DNA from: Xylona heveae TC161
Lineage: Eukaryota; Ascomycota; Xylonomycetes; Xylonales; Xylonaceae
Direction of reading: 5' to 3'
Assembly (NCBI RefSeq): GCF_001619985.1
Contig: NW_017264194.1
Coordinates: 1,731,511 to 1,795,510 of the forward strand
Length of the DNA stretch: 64,000 nt
Part shown: piece by piece, positions 22,303-34,921 of the stretch
How positions within the stretch are numbered: position 1 is the stretch's first letter
Layout of the letters: every line of letters starts with the position of its first letter
The notes under the pieces: generated by a model
What the model was told of the DNA's origin: nothing
The model's database searches: none
The model's input: only the letters and a program-made list of their open reading frames with translations
Made by a program: the position numbers and the translations under genes

Positions 22303-23392
22303 ATGTTCATTGCACGGTCAGAATATGGTAAGGCCCTCCGGTTCCACTTTGGAAGACACGGTCCTGGTGAATAAGAAGCTAATTGTGGGATCACTTGTAC
22401 AGATCGTGGTATCAAGTAAGGCGTCCATGCAAACAACCAACCCTCTTAGGACCATCCAAACTGACGTGGTACTCCAGCACTTTCTCGCCCGAGGGGCGTC
22501 TCTTCCAAGTCGAATATTCTCTTGAAGCCATCAAGCTAGGCTCGACCGCGATAGGAGTACGTCACACGCTTCTACATCTTACCCGCCTCACCAATCTACC
22601 CTCTAGACGCTACAGACTCTACTGTCGTGTCCCGGATTTATTCAAATACAAGACCAATAGCTGACACCGAGATTTGGTATACATATAGGTAGCTACAGGA
22701 GAAGGCGTGATCCTCGGCGTGGAGAAGCGAGTAACATCGACGCTGCTAGAGACGAGCTCAGTGGAAAAGATTGTCGAGATTGACAGACACATTGGCTGTG
22801 CGATGAGTGGACTGCAAGCCGATGCGCGAAGCATGATTGAGCACGCGCGAGTAGAATCCCAGAACCACGCATTCAACTACAACGAGCCCCTGCGAGTGGA
22901 GAGCTGCACACAAGCCATTTGCGACTTGGCACTGCGATTCGGCGAGGGAGCCGATGGCGAGGAGAGCATCATGAGTCGGCCCTTTGGTGTCGCTCTACTC
23001 ATTGCCGGATTCGACGAAGATGGTCCTCAGCTGTATGTGCAATTCCCCGTTTCCCTGGCACCTCTTTTCCTCTCCCTTCAGATCTAAGGGTATATTCCGA
23101 CTAATACTGCGATAGCTATCACGCCGAACCATCAGGTACATTCTACAGATACGACGCCAAAGCAATCGGGTCCGGATCCGAGGGCGCCCAAGCCGAGCTG
23201 CAAAACGAGTACCACAAGTCCCTGACACTTCCCGAGGCCGAGACCCTTGTCCTCAAGACCCTGAAGCAGGTCATGGAGGAGAAGCTCGACGCCAAGAACG
23301 TCCAGCTTGCGAGCGTCACAAAGGAAAAGGGCTTCCGGATCTACACGGACGAGGAAATGGCCGATTGCGTCGGCCGATTGCCGACAAACTAA
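22303..23392 (+). CDS. PUP2: 20S proteasome subunit alpha 5
   Basis: Five exons, 22303-22327, 22403-22415, 22478-22556, 22689-23032 and 23116-23392, give 245 aa. The 13-nt second exon supplies DRGIN between the start MFIARSEY and [19 protein letters not shown], which is the proteasome alpha-type signature. [19 protein letters not shown] and [15 protein letters not shown] identify alpha 5. The subunit forms part of the outer ring that gates entry to the proteolytic chamber. Length matches the family (yeast 260 aa, human 241 aa). There is no catalytic Thr, as expected for an alpha subunit. Confidence 0.96.
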
Positions 23393-24879
23393 TTAAGCTG
23401 GCAAACTCGCGCGCGTTAGGCTCAGTCGAGTCCAGTTCCAGTTCCGTCAGCGCTGTCAGCGCCGCCAGCGAAAATGACCACATCTTTACATGTTTGTAGC
23501 AGAATAGAATTCAAAGAAATAAGATGCAATCCTCTTTTTCTCTCTCGCTTTTTCTGACTTTATTGTATGTGTGACTATAGTATAACAAGGCTTTGATGTC
23601 CGTGGGTATTACACTACATGTTTGTTACGTCTGTGGCTATGATGTTACACGGCACGGTCCACACGACAAGTTTCACTGTAAAACCATGGGACAAAACCCC
23701 AATGCAACGGTGTTGATCAATAAAATGGCAAGTCTGTATACAAGCGTGAAAATACAGATCGAATAGTCAGATAGTACCCTTCGTTATCAAGAGCTATTCA
23801 TTCCAAGGAGACAAGGTCAAAAACCAAAGACCTATGAGTGAGAAATTGAGAGATTGAATCATTGAGATTGTATAGAATTGAGAATTTGAGAATTACAAGC
23901 TCAAGAGCAAAAAATCAAGCAATTCGGTTTTCAGATTTCGAATTTCAGATTTCAAATAACTGGCTAGAACGCTACATGTAATTTGGTTATCCTTTGCAGA
24001 AAGTGGGTGTCGCCCCAACAAAACGAAGATATAGTGAAGGGAGAAAGTAAAAATGATGAGCATTTCCCGCCAAATTGATGCCAAAAAAAAATTTAAAAAA
24101 AAAGAAAAGAAAAGAAAAGGATACACGCTTTCGAAATGACGTGACATGTACCTTTCAGAACAATATGTCGAGACGCAATCAAGAAGAAGCTGACGACAAC
24201 AACGACATCGACAATGGAGGAACAAGAAGAAGGGAAAGGAAAAACGGAGAAAGAAGAGGAAGATGACGAGAGACAAAAGACAATGAACAGGGCAAAAAAA
24301 AAAAAAAAAAGAAAGAAAGAAAGAAAAAGAAAAAGCAAAAGCAAAAGGCCATATATGTCATGACGCATCACATCTGAGAAACAAAAACCAAAAAGGGTCC
24401 CTGTAAAGACGATGAATTCAGAGATAAAACAGAGAGGGAAATCAAGGGAAATGGACGGGGAAAGAAGAAAAAGGGAAAAAAAAAAAGATAGGTTATACCA
24501 TGGCAGAACAAGTAGAAACAGAAATGCAACGACAATACCCCGCAGTCAACCAACAATTTGCAGATGTTGAGATGTTGAAAAAGGATGATATGAGGTATAT
24601 GCCATATCAGATGCAAAAAAAGTAATGTAAGACCGTTAGATGGACCCTGTTTGATCATGTATGCCGAGGATATACTCCGATTCCAACCCATAAAACGAAA
24701 AAGAAAATAAGGTGAGGATATGCAGATTGCGCGTCAGATGAAGCAAAAATGCATGAGCGCCGTGCTGGCGGATAGCGACAAAAGAAACATGAGGATATTA
24801 TATAAGTCAGACGACACCCCACAGACACGGGGATCAGCAAAGGTTTACGAGATCGAATGACCCAGTCCAGTAACGGGCA
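23393..24879. other. Intergenic region between PUP2 and the C2H2 factor (3' ends)
   Basis: About 1.5 kb between converging genes. It holds the PUP2 3' region and, at 24060-24350 and 24460-24490, purine-rich A/G tracts that give spurious Phe/Ser-rich frames on the minus strand. No gene is supported. Confidence 0.6.
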
Positions 24880-27800
24880 TCACTCAATTTCACCCTTCAA
24901 CTTCTTTCCAGCAATGCTCAACAGCCTTGCCCCTTCGTGGAGCAGCTCCCATCTAGTTTTTTGATACATGTCGCTGAGCAGCATCAGCATTCCAATGCAT
25001 GAATTTCGATCACGTATATGGGCAAGGTCGTCGGGGGACCTGACTCCGCCCACGCGCCTCAGGAAGCCGCGCATGTCGCGGACTTTGAGCTCGGTGGTGC
25101 TCAAGTCTGGCAGTTGACCGGGCTGTACTCTTCCATCAAGAGCAAATCCATAGGACCAGACAATCAAGGCAGAATAATACAATACCCAGGGCCGATTGAG
25201 CAAGAAATCGTCGCGCGCAGAATAATCAAACGTCTCGGGTGCCGATGCTGCCTTTGCGGGTCCAATATGCGGATTCTCTTCCGGCAAAAGCACTTGTCTG
25301 AGGAAACGTAGGGCATAAAACGTGGCATCACGAGCTCGTGCCGATGGTGCCCAATTTTCTCGCATTCGTCGCTGCGCGGCGTGATAGTCGACTTTTGTTA
25401 TACTCCGACCAAGCAGGCGTGTTGCGCCGGCAAATATTTGGCAATCGACAGTGTCAACATGCATAGCCATGTGTGCAAGGTGATGTAATACGGTTCGACC
25501 CTCATAGACATTTTCCTCGTCAAGCCCGTTGGAATAGTGATACGGCGTAGAGACTCCGTCGGGTTGTGAGACGAGTAAATCATCAAAATCCCGCTTCCAA
25601 AAGTCAAATGCCCGAGTCAATGCGCCACGCCACTTGTCTCGTCCGCCCAATGCTTGTGTGACGCCGAGAGAGCTTACTTGGAGGTCTCGCTGGTTCATGT
25701 GCCAACTCACGCTGAGCAAGCCGGCCATGAGAATAGTGCGACCAAAAGAGTTTGTTCGCACAGGCTGACCGTTGAGTGTCTTTTTCAGACCCTCGAGAAA
25801 AGTCAATGGCTTGACGCCATTGGCGTGGAGACTAGCTTCGACGCGTCCCACTTCGGCGCTGCTCGTGGCGGACCAGAGGGCTTCGTCGCAGGGTAGAGGC
25901 AGTCGCATTTCGTGGGCGACCATGACCGCGGAATGCCCAAACATGGTTGCATGCGTCGAGTCAATGACAAATGCAACAAATGCCGCCCTTCGAGTAGCCT
26001 CATTGGCAATCCACTGGCTCCACCATTCCTCTGGCGTGGTTACGGATGGTGCACCAGAAACAGAGCCGCTGTTGCTACGGCTCTTGTCGTCACGGACGCT
26101 AGGCGGCGAATCGAGCGGCGATCTTCCAATCAGGGAACTGCCTCTTCGCATAAGTGTGATGGTTGTTGCATGATGGATATGAGCGCGCTCGTGAAGCATC
26201 CGAGTCGAGTACATCTTTTCATAGAGCTCCAGTAAGAGCAGCGTCTGAAATATCCATAATTTTGCTGGTGGTCGAAAGTCGGCGTCGCTAAACACCTCCC
26301 ATCGTAAATGCCATGCGAGAAAATTAGCAAGCTCAGCGCAGGCTGTTGTCATATCATATCCGTGCATCTTGTCCAAGCAAGAGGCTCCAATTGCGATAAT
26401 TGCAATAAGCAACAAGTTTGGAGTCCGATCGGCCACAAAGGTTGGTTTGTGGAGGATCGGAAGTTGTGGGTGGAAATGGTACCAGTACGAGCTAATGTAA
26501 GTCTGCATCATATGCAAGCTCAGAATATGGTTATCTTGATCGCGGTCCCCGTCCAGCAAAGTTTCCTTTTGTTTTCCAAAAGGCTCTTGGCCGGTCTCAT
26601 TAAACCGCATTTGAATGAGATCCAGTATTTCTTGCCTCTTTTCCTCTGACAAGACAGACTCCGGCAGATTTGTGTCCAGAATAGAGGTGACGGTCATGGG
26701 ATGCTGAGGAGGTAGCGGTGGTGGGTACATGCCACCCATCGGAATACCGCTGCTGTAATAGCTGCTTTGAAACTGCATGCCAGACGGGTCAAATGCGCCT
26801 GGGTACCCAGTCGGATCCAGAGTCTGTACTTGTGGAGGAGATCCAGCGTTGCCAAAAGGCGGCGGGTCAAATAGCCAGCAAGCAAAATTATCGCCAAGAC
26901 TGAACGGCGATCGGACGTATCCTTCACCAAACATGGGAACTGAAAAAGCTGCCATTTGATCCAAGAGGCTTGCATCAGTCACCGCTCCGGCTGCAGCCCT
27001 CATGGCATTGTCGAGTTCAGCAGTGGTGTTCGCTGGGGGAGAAGTTTTGAAAGGAGCTTCGGAGGCCACCGAAGAGACTGCCTGGGCTGTCATGGTGGCT
27101 ATCGGATGGGTGGGCGGTGGAAGCGAGGAAAACGTGGAAAGATTATGCTGCGGCACATAGGGGCGTTGGAGTCCAAATGCAGCGTTGCTCATCCCTGTCA
27201 TATTGGAAGTGTGGTTATATCCCAAGGTGGAGACGGATGAGGTGACATTCATCGATGGTGAGAATTGCAGATTGTCTCCGCACGTAGTCTCCACGTACGT
27301 TGGTGCCGCTGAAGTCCCCGGAGGCATGGAATGTGCTGGAGAGTTTGGAGAGACTCGCTGATTGGCATCGATGCCGGTCATGCTTGGGCGGCGCTCAAAA
27401 TGTGTATGATTCGGCGCACTTGGAGACGATGCCTGCAATTCCCGTAGACTGGTCTGGGGTCGGTAACTGCTATCGCTATTTGAGCGGCCTAGCGGACCGC
27501 CTTGACTCCGCGAGTGCAAATGTTCGACTCCAGCCTGTGGGGAAGTGGAAGCGATTGAGGCGCGTGCCGGGGATGAAGTTGATGGGTGAGGACCATGGCT
27601 CCCCGGCGATGCGGCCACCCTGTTGCTATTCAGAAACGTCTCGCTCCGAGCCCGGAGCAGATCCGGGGAAGATAGGGCCTGGACCTGCGGTTGTGCTGAA
27701 GAAGGCGTCGACGCGGATCCAGTTAAAGGCACTGTATTAGCCATCGGTGTTATAGTGTGTAGAGGTGCATCTTTCCGTTGCAGGTGAGAGCCTCGGGCGG

Positions 27801-28305
27801 TGTGGCGCTCTTTATGACGGGCACAGAGGTCCTGACGGACAAAGGAACGAGTGCAGTCGGGGAAATCGCAATAGAAGATCTGTTTTGGTGTATCTGGAAA
27901 TGTGAACTGTTAGCAGCAGCAGCAGGGTGAGTAGTCAAATTGGGAAAACATACGGTTTAGCTGGTGTCTATATAGATGCTCGGCGCGAGTATAGCTTTTA
28001 TCGCATCCTTCGTGGGGACAATCAAACTTCTTGTCCTGGTCTCGTCGGCTCCTTCGTCGCTTCTTGGAGGGGCCACCACCAGCAGATGCCGCGTGATCGT
28101 CTGTAGGACTCCATGCATCTTCGCGACTTTCGGCCGGGTCATCGTCCTGGCTACGTGGCCGAGTCCTCTGGGATTGTGAGGCCTGCAGCGAGCTTCTCGG
28201 GCCGGCGAGGTCGGCGTAGCTGGGTGGTAAGTTTGCCAAATCGGTGCTCATTCCGGGTCCAACACCAAGGCCCACGCGTATTGGTGTTGCCGCCTGTAGG
28301 CTCAT
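24880..28305 (-). CDS. C2H2 zinc-finger transcription factor with fungal-specific TF domain
   Basis: Two exons, 28305-27954 and 27893-24880, give 1121 aa. Two adjacent C2H2 fingers follow a basic stretch KKRRRSRRDQDKK: finger 1 uses C96, C101, H114, H118 and finger 2 uses C126, C131, H144, H148. The 60-nt intron splits the codon of zinc ligand H118. A Ser/Pro-rich middle follows, then a fungal-specific transcription factor domain with LHMMQTYISSYWYHFHPQLP, the middle homology region typical of Zn-cluster proteins. C2H2 plus this domain is a known fungal combination. The target genes are unknown. The start is the first ATG giving MSLQAATPIRVGL. A long empty region lies upstream. Confidence 0.9.
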
Positions 28306-31300
28306 AATCTAATCGTGTGCCCTTGATTGCCCCCTTGGCCACGTCCTTTTGTCCTGTACACCATACAGTGAGCCAAGCCCCACCAACTGTCCGGCTTCTT
28401 CACCGCGCCAAGCCAATCAAAGGCAGATTTTCCAGACAAATCGGACTCGACAGTTTCGCTAAGATTGTCAATCGTAGGTGTCGTATCTGGCGTGCCGTAA
28501 GTGGCTGCCCAGGTGAACGCCGTGGGAATGATCGTTGCATGAACCACGACGAGATTCTTTCGTCTCAATGGACAGAAATCAGAGTTGCGAAATGTATAAA
28601 TGCGGCAGCGAGGATATATAGTTTATATGGATTTTAATCGAGAAGCGGTAGAAGGCACTCAAATGGTGTCTCGAGGTGGGAAGGCGTCTGCGGCCGAAGT
28701 TGAGCTGGGAGTAGTCCAATGCAGCGAATAAACCGAAGGGTGTCAATTTGAACCCCTCTTCTGGTCTCCTGCGGTCTAATCTTCCGATCAAAAGTGTAAG
28801 AGAAGCAATGCCACGCTTTCTATTTCTTCGTGTAAATGTCTCGTGTGAGCAAGAGAGGAGTGTAATGACGATGCCCACCCGCCGGCCAACGATCAAGTTG
28901 ACAATGTCGTGGTCAGACTCGTAGAGGTCAAACCTGGCGCACGGCACCGTGCACGGGATCCCTGGACAAGAAATTCGAATAATAAAAGGCAAGGTTACCG
29001 TCGATGGTGAAAGGGTAAAGACCCGTTGCAACGAGTGGGGCCTGGACGACTCGACGATGGTTGTCCAACGGTCGGAAGGGGTTGCTCAGAGCAGCAACAA
29101 GTCCGGGGACTCGTAAACAAGGATCCAAGGTTGAGATGTGTAAACAGATATCACACTATCAAAATTCGAGTTGGCACGAAAATAGAAAACATCAAAAAAT
29201 TAAAATAATAATAAAATTTTAATTAGTTTCGTCGATGCGTGTATCGCGGTGATCGTCGACGATTAGGACCGACAACCCCAGCTGAGCGGTCGTGGTGGCA
29301 CAAGTGCAGAAAGATGCGCGCGAAAAGTGTGGAGAAAGGGCCGGCTGGGCGCGCGTGGGGGAAGGAAAGGGAAAATGAAATTGCTGGTTAAGAGATGGGG
29401 GGGGGGGAAAGAAAGAAAAGGGAAAAGTATCGACAGTTCGAAGGGGGGAAAGAGCGCGGGCTCTTAGTACTTGCGACGACGACAACCACCACTACCTCCA
29501 CCACCATCACTACCTAGATAACTAGATGAGTTCAAGAACTGGGCGGGCTGATTAAGGATGCCTGAGGGGGCGGCAAAGAGCGGAAAAGAAAAAATAAACC
29601 CAAAGGAGATGATAGGGCATTATTTGCACGGCAGGGAACAATGGTCATCGTCATCGTCATCACCATCAGATGCAACATCATCATCATCCTTCAACCATAC
29701 TCGTCGTAGTGATGACTGCCTGCCTACTCAGTCTAGCAGTGAGACATTTACACACGGTCACTCTACCTAGAAGGAACCTAGGCGCCCATAGCTGATACGT
29801 GCGGCACTTGCTTGTTTATCCGAGCGGCGAGTAGATCTGTTTCCCTGGTGCCCTCGGTGGCCCTTGTTGAGTTCGTCTCGGGGATCACCAGACTGCTACT
29901 GGTCTCTTCCTTTATATTACTATTACTACTACTTTGTAGTTCGGTACGTATAAGTCCAGCTCCAGCTTTTCTTTCCAGTGGGGATAACTTAGCTCAGGGC
30001 ATGCTTTTCGGCTCCCTGTGGCTTGCCTATCGTGGGTTGGCGCCGAGCTGGACCGTAACGACAGGTCTTGGCTGGTCGTGCTAGGGCCTTTTTCGACTCT
30101 GGGCCCAGATCCTAACGAAACCCTGGCTGTCACGTTCAAGGATAACTTCATTTGGCCAGATTGAGAGGGGATTTGAATCTTGTACCATCAGGATCTCGTC
30201 ACTAGCCACATGTAATTTGATCATGTCCAAGCCATCATTCTGGGAAAAGAAATGAAAGGTGAGTAGAGATGAAAAAGTCGGTTGAGCACGTTCGTCGAGA
30301 CACCTGCATGTTCCAGACGTGGACGAGCAACGGCTTGTCAGACAAACATGTGCGAGCAGCGTCAGTACATCTGTCATTCTCCAACTGGGTTTAATCTCGG
30401 TCATCATTTTGATTTCTGTTGATGAGAGTGTAACACAAGTATCATATGGACCTCAACTGTAGGTACAATCATGTCTACCTACTTTCCTACCTTCTTACCT
30501 CAAAAGTAAAGCCATACTATATGCAATCAGGACAATGGCATTGTTTCGCGTGCTTAGGCCTACCTTATGCTGAAGACCTTGAAACTTTGAGCAGCGTTGC
30601 CGTACTCCACTTTTGACAATCACCTTGTGCAGAACGAGAGCGAACAATACGCAGTTCTGTGGTAACTATATTCTGTAAGGACAAGCACTAATCTCTTCCG
30701 CCCCCTCGGTCCCAAGGGGGGAATATACCAGCCCTGTAACTTAACCCCGGTCTACCGGCTCTCTTGGCAAAAGGAACAAAAGAATTGTACTTTTTCGGCA
30801 TATAACTTGACTCGTACGTAGTAAGTTGTAACTGAATTTCATGCAGCCAGCCCTTTTTGGAAACTCGTTCCTCTACCTAAGGTACCTATACCTAACCTCC
30901 AAGCAAGGCGAGTACCGGAGTACTATACTGTCCTGTGTATTAAATGTGTACCCGGGTATAACAGCACAGCATATTTTGTACTCGGTACGTAGTGCCCTCT
31001 TACTCCGGTAGGTGAGATTTGTGGCCTGTGGCGCTGGATTATTTCGCGCTCAGTTTGTTCATTTCAGAGGGTCCAAGCGTAACTTACCTCTGTACGTAGT
31101 ATGCTCAATGACATATTAGCAACCCTTTCAGCCGCAATGATACCCTTGAAAAATATAGTCTTTTTATTATTATTTAATTTTTATCTATTCTTTTCTTCTT
31201 TTCTTTTGTCTCTTGTCTTCTGTCTTCTGTCTTCTCTCATCTGTCTTCTTCTTTATTTTTTAAAAATTCAATATCTCATTTGTTAATATTTCATGTTTAT

Positions 31301-32806
31301 CATTTCTTTTCCTTTTCCTTTTCCTTTCCTTTCCCCCCCTTTTTTTTCCTTTCTTTCTTTTTCTTTTGTTTGTTTTGGAGTACAACCGTCATCAGCCAAA
31401 CAACTCAATCCTCCATGAGCGAATCAGTAAACAGTAAATAAAGTAAAATATCCACCGTCGTATGCAGCTATATCCTCCGACGCAAAGATGTGCTCCGTAA
31501 AGCACCAACAGTACGCTGTACTCCTTTGTCGGACCTGTCAAAGTCTAAGCTCGAAAACGTGTAGTAACGTACCTATAAGTCATACCTATATTTTAGTGGC
31601 CTCCCGCGTCTCCGAGCCGTAATCTGCTTCCGGCAGACCGCAGGTCTTTTCATAAGGAACGGAAACAACTCCGTAATGTTTATGTTTACACAGGATAAGA
31701 CGAAATTACTCGACCAAGTATGTGCACGGAATGAATCTCTGGGCACCGCTGGATGTCGCCGAGCTCCGTGGTAGACTGTAACACAACTAGGTACGTAAGG
31801 TACTATACTAGGTGTGTAACTCAGGAAATGTAAGCCACACGTTGACAAGGAGGCTCGGGGAAATTCGCAATCAAGGGATTCCGTCAGGATTTGCACCTGC
31901 TATTATAGTGATTATCAGTTATAGTATAAGACAAGCAAGGATTAATATAATGCACACGTCAGGCTGAAAAGGGCAGAGACAAAGCCGCAGGCCGCGACCC
32001 GCGAATATCCGGCAAGCGAATCGTTACTCTGTACTGCCAGAATTCTACTTCGAGCTCCTTGGTCATCACTGTCTATCGACTTTGTCACGTGGGATGTATG
32101 CATGCAAGAGGAACTCAAGATACAAATCAATACACGATGAGATTGGGTGAACTGTCTGCCCATTACCCCACCGGGGAGTAAGTTGTTTGGTGCTTCAGTC
32201 CTGAGCTAAGAAGCCGGCCAAAGACAAGGTATCCGGCCCGGCTTCTAGCACACGTCTAGTTGATATGACGCTCTAGATACAAAGGTATCAAGAAAGTTGA
32301 AAAACAAAGAACAACACAATAAATTAAAATAAAACTTTTCATAGAGACGCATTTGTCCTGTCCCTCCTTTTGATGTTAAAATCCCGCTGCGCCCGTCAGT
32401 TCATGAGATCGTTGAAGGGTCTCTTCATTTGTTTCGCAAAACGCCAGTGTTGAAGACTCTTGCTAGAAAATTCCCGTGAGGGAAAATCGGTTTTCCTCCG
32501 CAACCCACTAAAATATAAAGGGACAAAAAAAAAAGAAAGCAAATGATCTGTCATACGCAGAACTATGCAAATGCGCCAACGAAATCCTCCTCATCGTCAA
32601 AGTTGTTGTTGTTGTTGCTTGCTGCTGTTGTCGTCATCGTCCTAGTTGAATAGATTGTTGAAAACAAGACATCAATGGATATACGCTGGAGATATTAAAC
32701 AAAGGAATAATAAGCCACTGCGAAGGAGAGCTTGGGCAGCTAAAAGGCCTCGAGATATATGTATAACGGCTGAGAAGGGTGGAGCGGAGGGGACAAAGAT
32801 TTTTTT
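28306..32806. other. 4.5-kb region without a supported gene
   Basis: It lies between the start of the C2H2 factor gene and the 3' end of MET13. Only short frames without motifs are present. It holds a G-run near 29398, a CAT/TCA repeat patch at 29645-29690, a 180-bp pyrimidine-rich tract (about 31190-31370) and several copies of TACTCCG/CGGAGTA-type motifs. Part of it is probably the leader and promoter of the transcription factor gene, which could include upstream frames. A non-coding RNA cannot be excluded. Confidence 0.5.
31190..31372. repeat. Polypyrimidine (C/T) tract, low complexity
   Basis: Nearly all bases on the plus strand are C or T, with sub-repeats of CTTCTGT and CCTTTT, broken by a short A/T-rich stretch near 31255-31295. 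Such tracts can form triplex DNA and are common in fungal intergenic DNA. No gene is attached to it. Confidence 0.8.
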
Positions 32807-34921
32807 TTAGTTTGGTGCCTGAGCATGACCGTTAGTGGTGCCATTGACGTGGACACCATTGACGGCCGGCGCGGGCTCGGAACCGTTGACAAGAACATCC
32901 TTCAGGGACTTGTCGTCTGCGACAATCTCCGGTGCGGAAAAAGGCACGTCGAAGTCGGGCACCTCGAGACCATCGAAGAGAGGGTGGATACCTCGGGGCT
33001 CATGGAAGTCATTGTGGACAATGTTAACAAGGTACCAAGTGTCCATCATAGAGCCGATGAGGTGTCGGCTCGGGCTGGATGCCGAGTGACACCGCGCCCA
33101 GTCGTAGCCGAGGCGGAACGCCTCATCCTTCCAAGCCAGGAAACTAATGGTCTCTACAATGGTAGGTTGAATAATCTCCTGGCCGGGGAAAACACCCCAG
33201 GTGACGGCATTGGGGCCATCGCTTGGTGCATTGGTCTTGAGCTCACCATCCTTGTTAACGGCGTAGTAGGTCAAGTCAGGGTTCCGCTCGATGCGAGTAA
33301 TCACCTCACTGATGAGCTCAGGCGAGATGAAGAGCTCGAGGTATGCTTTCTGGTAGACGTAACCATTCTTTGGACCCCATCCGTAGACCGGGTGCGAAGA
33401 CTTGACACCGTTCACAGCAGGCTGCGAATTGACGGTGAGAAGACCACGGCGATTAAGATCCACTAGATCATCGCGCAGGATATCAGCTTCGCCTGTGATA
33501 GGCGTCTCGCTCCAGGGTAGGGCATTCAATCGCTTTTCGAGATAGCTAACAAAAACCTCGGAAATATCCCGGAGAGTCTTCGGTTGACCCCAGAGCTTAA
33601 TGTTCTGCTCGTTTGTCCCCTTCAGCCCGATGTCGTAAGCATCCAGCTCGCCGAAAGCAGGCGAGCGGGAGTCGCCCCAACGGCCATTGGGGAACTCGTC
33701 CCAATCTTGCGTGCGCACAACATAGGAGGCGTTGCGATTCCGCCAGAAAATTGGCCGAACATTTTCTTCGCGGCGTTTCAAACCAAGAGATGGCCGCCAC
33801 GGCAAAGCCTTGGTAGACTGAGGAATGAGGTCCAGCTCCTCGAGAACCATACGCGTCGCTTGCGCCAAATTCATGGTGTAACTAAAATCCGATTAGTATG
33901 CTACTGGCAGGGATAGGTATAACCTTTTTTTCTATTTGCAGAGACTTACAAGTGCAGGTGCAAGATACCCGCTTCCAGCAACCGTCTGCACATCTCGGCA
34001 ATCAATCCCTTACCAACCTCACGGACAGCAGCGTCATCGTTCTTCACCGGTTCCAGCGCTGCAGTCCAGCTCTCAGGGACGTGACATTTTGTCCAGTTGG
34101 CTCGTCGAAGGAAGGCAGCATGCGTATGGATGGGCATGATACCGGGAATGATAGGAATATCAATGCCTCTGGCACGACATTTGGATACCCAGTCCAGGAA
34201 GATATCAACATCGTAAAACATCTGGGTGACGATAAAGGTACCACCGGCATCCACCTTTTCCTTGAGATGGTCCATCAAGAGCTCGAGGTCATCCTGGTCC
34301 TCACACCCCTCGGGGTAGCCCGCCACACCGATATCGAAGTGGTCGCCGTACTGCTCCTTGATGTACTTGACCAGATCCTTGGCATAACGGAAGCCGCCAG
34401 CCGTAGCCTCCCACTTCTCTTTTTCTCTCGGGGGGTCTCCACGCAGAGCCAGGATATTGGTGCAACCAGCCTTGTAAGCCTCCTTTAGAGCCTCATCCAC
34501 CTTAGAGCGCGGCATATCGGTGCATGTCAAGTGCATGCAAGTCTCCAAACCGTAAACGGACTGCGCAACATTGACCATTTCGCATGTCAGATGGGAGAGG
34601 CGTCCACCAGCGCCCCATGTAACGTCAATGAAAGAGGGTCCCAGGTCGTGCATACGATCCATACCTAGAGCGCAGAGAGTCAGTCTTCCATGGTCTGCCT
34701 TAAAAGTTGACCAGTCATCAAATCGGTGTTGAAGACGAAGGGAAGGGACGTACGATCGTAGAGATTTTGCACACCCTGTCATTGCGAAAGTCAATATAGT
34801 CCCATATATAATACGTTAGAGCATCCGTTCATACCTGCGCTGTCTTCGGAGGGAAAAACTCAAAAGAGAACCTCGGTGTGCCCGCCTTTTGGGCTTCCGC
34901 CAGCTTCTTACTGATATGCAT
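32807..34921 (-). CDS. MET13: Methylenetetrahydrofolate reductase
   Basis: Four exons, 34921-34835, 34775-34754, 34664-33950 and 33881-32807, give 632 aa. The catalytic barrel includes FSFEFFPPKT, GVQNLYDRMDRM across the 22-nt exon, FIDVTWGAGG, MHLTCTDMP, NILALRGDPPR, FIVTQMFYDVD and IPIIPGIMP. The regulatory half follows after LHFYTMNLAQA, with VRPIFWRNR and EFPNGRWGD. The enzyme reduces 5,10-methylenetetrahydrofolate to 5-methyltetrahydrofolate for methionine synthesis, using FAD and a nicotinamide cofactor. Layout and motifs match yeast Met13 more closely than I recall for Met12. The C-terminus ends in a short Asn/Gly-rich tail. Confidence 0.95.

Noticed and set aside
24060-24371. Phe/Ser/Leu-rich minus-strand frames resembling membrane segments
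   Set aside because: Produced by purine-rich low-complexity DNA; no start context or family.
30081-30200. tRNA-like T-arm (GATTCAAATCC on the minus strand)
   Set aside because: No matching acceptor stem or anticodon arm could be found at tRNA spacing.
32825-33466. 213-codon frame antisense to MET13
   Set aside because: Shadow of the conserved MTHFR coding exon.
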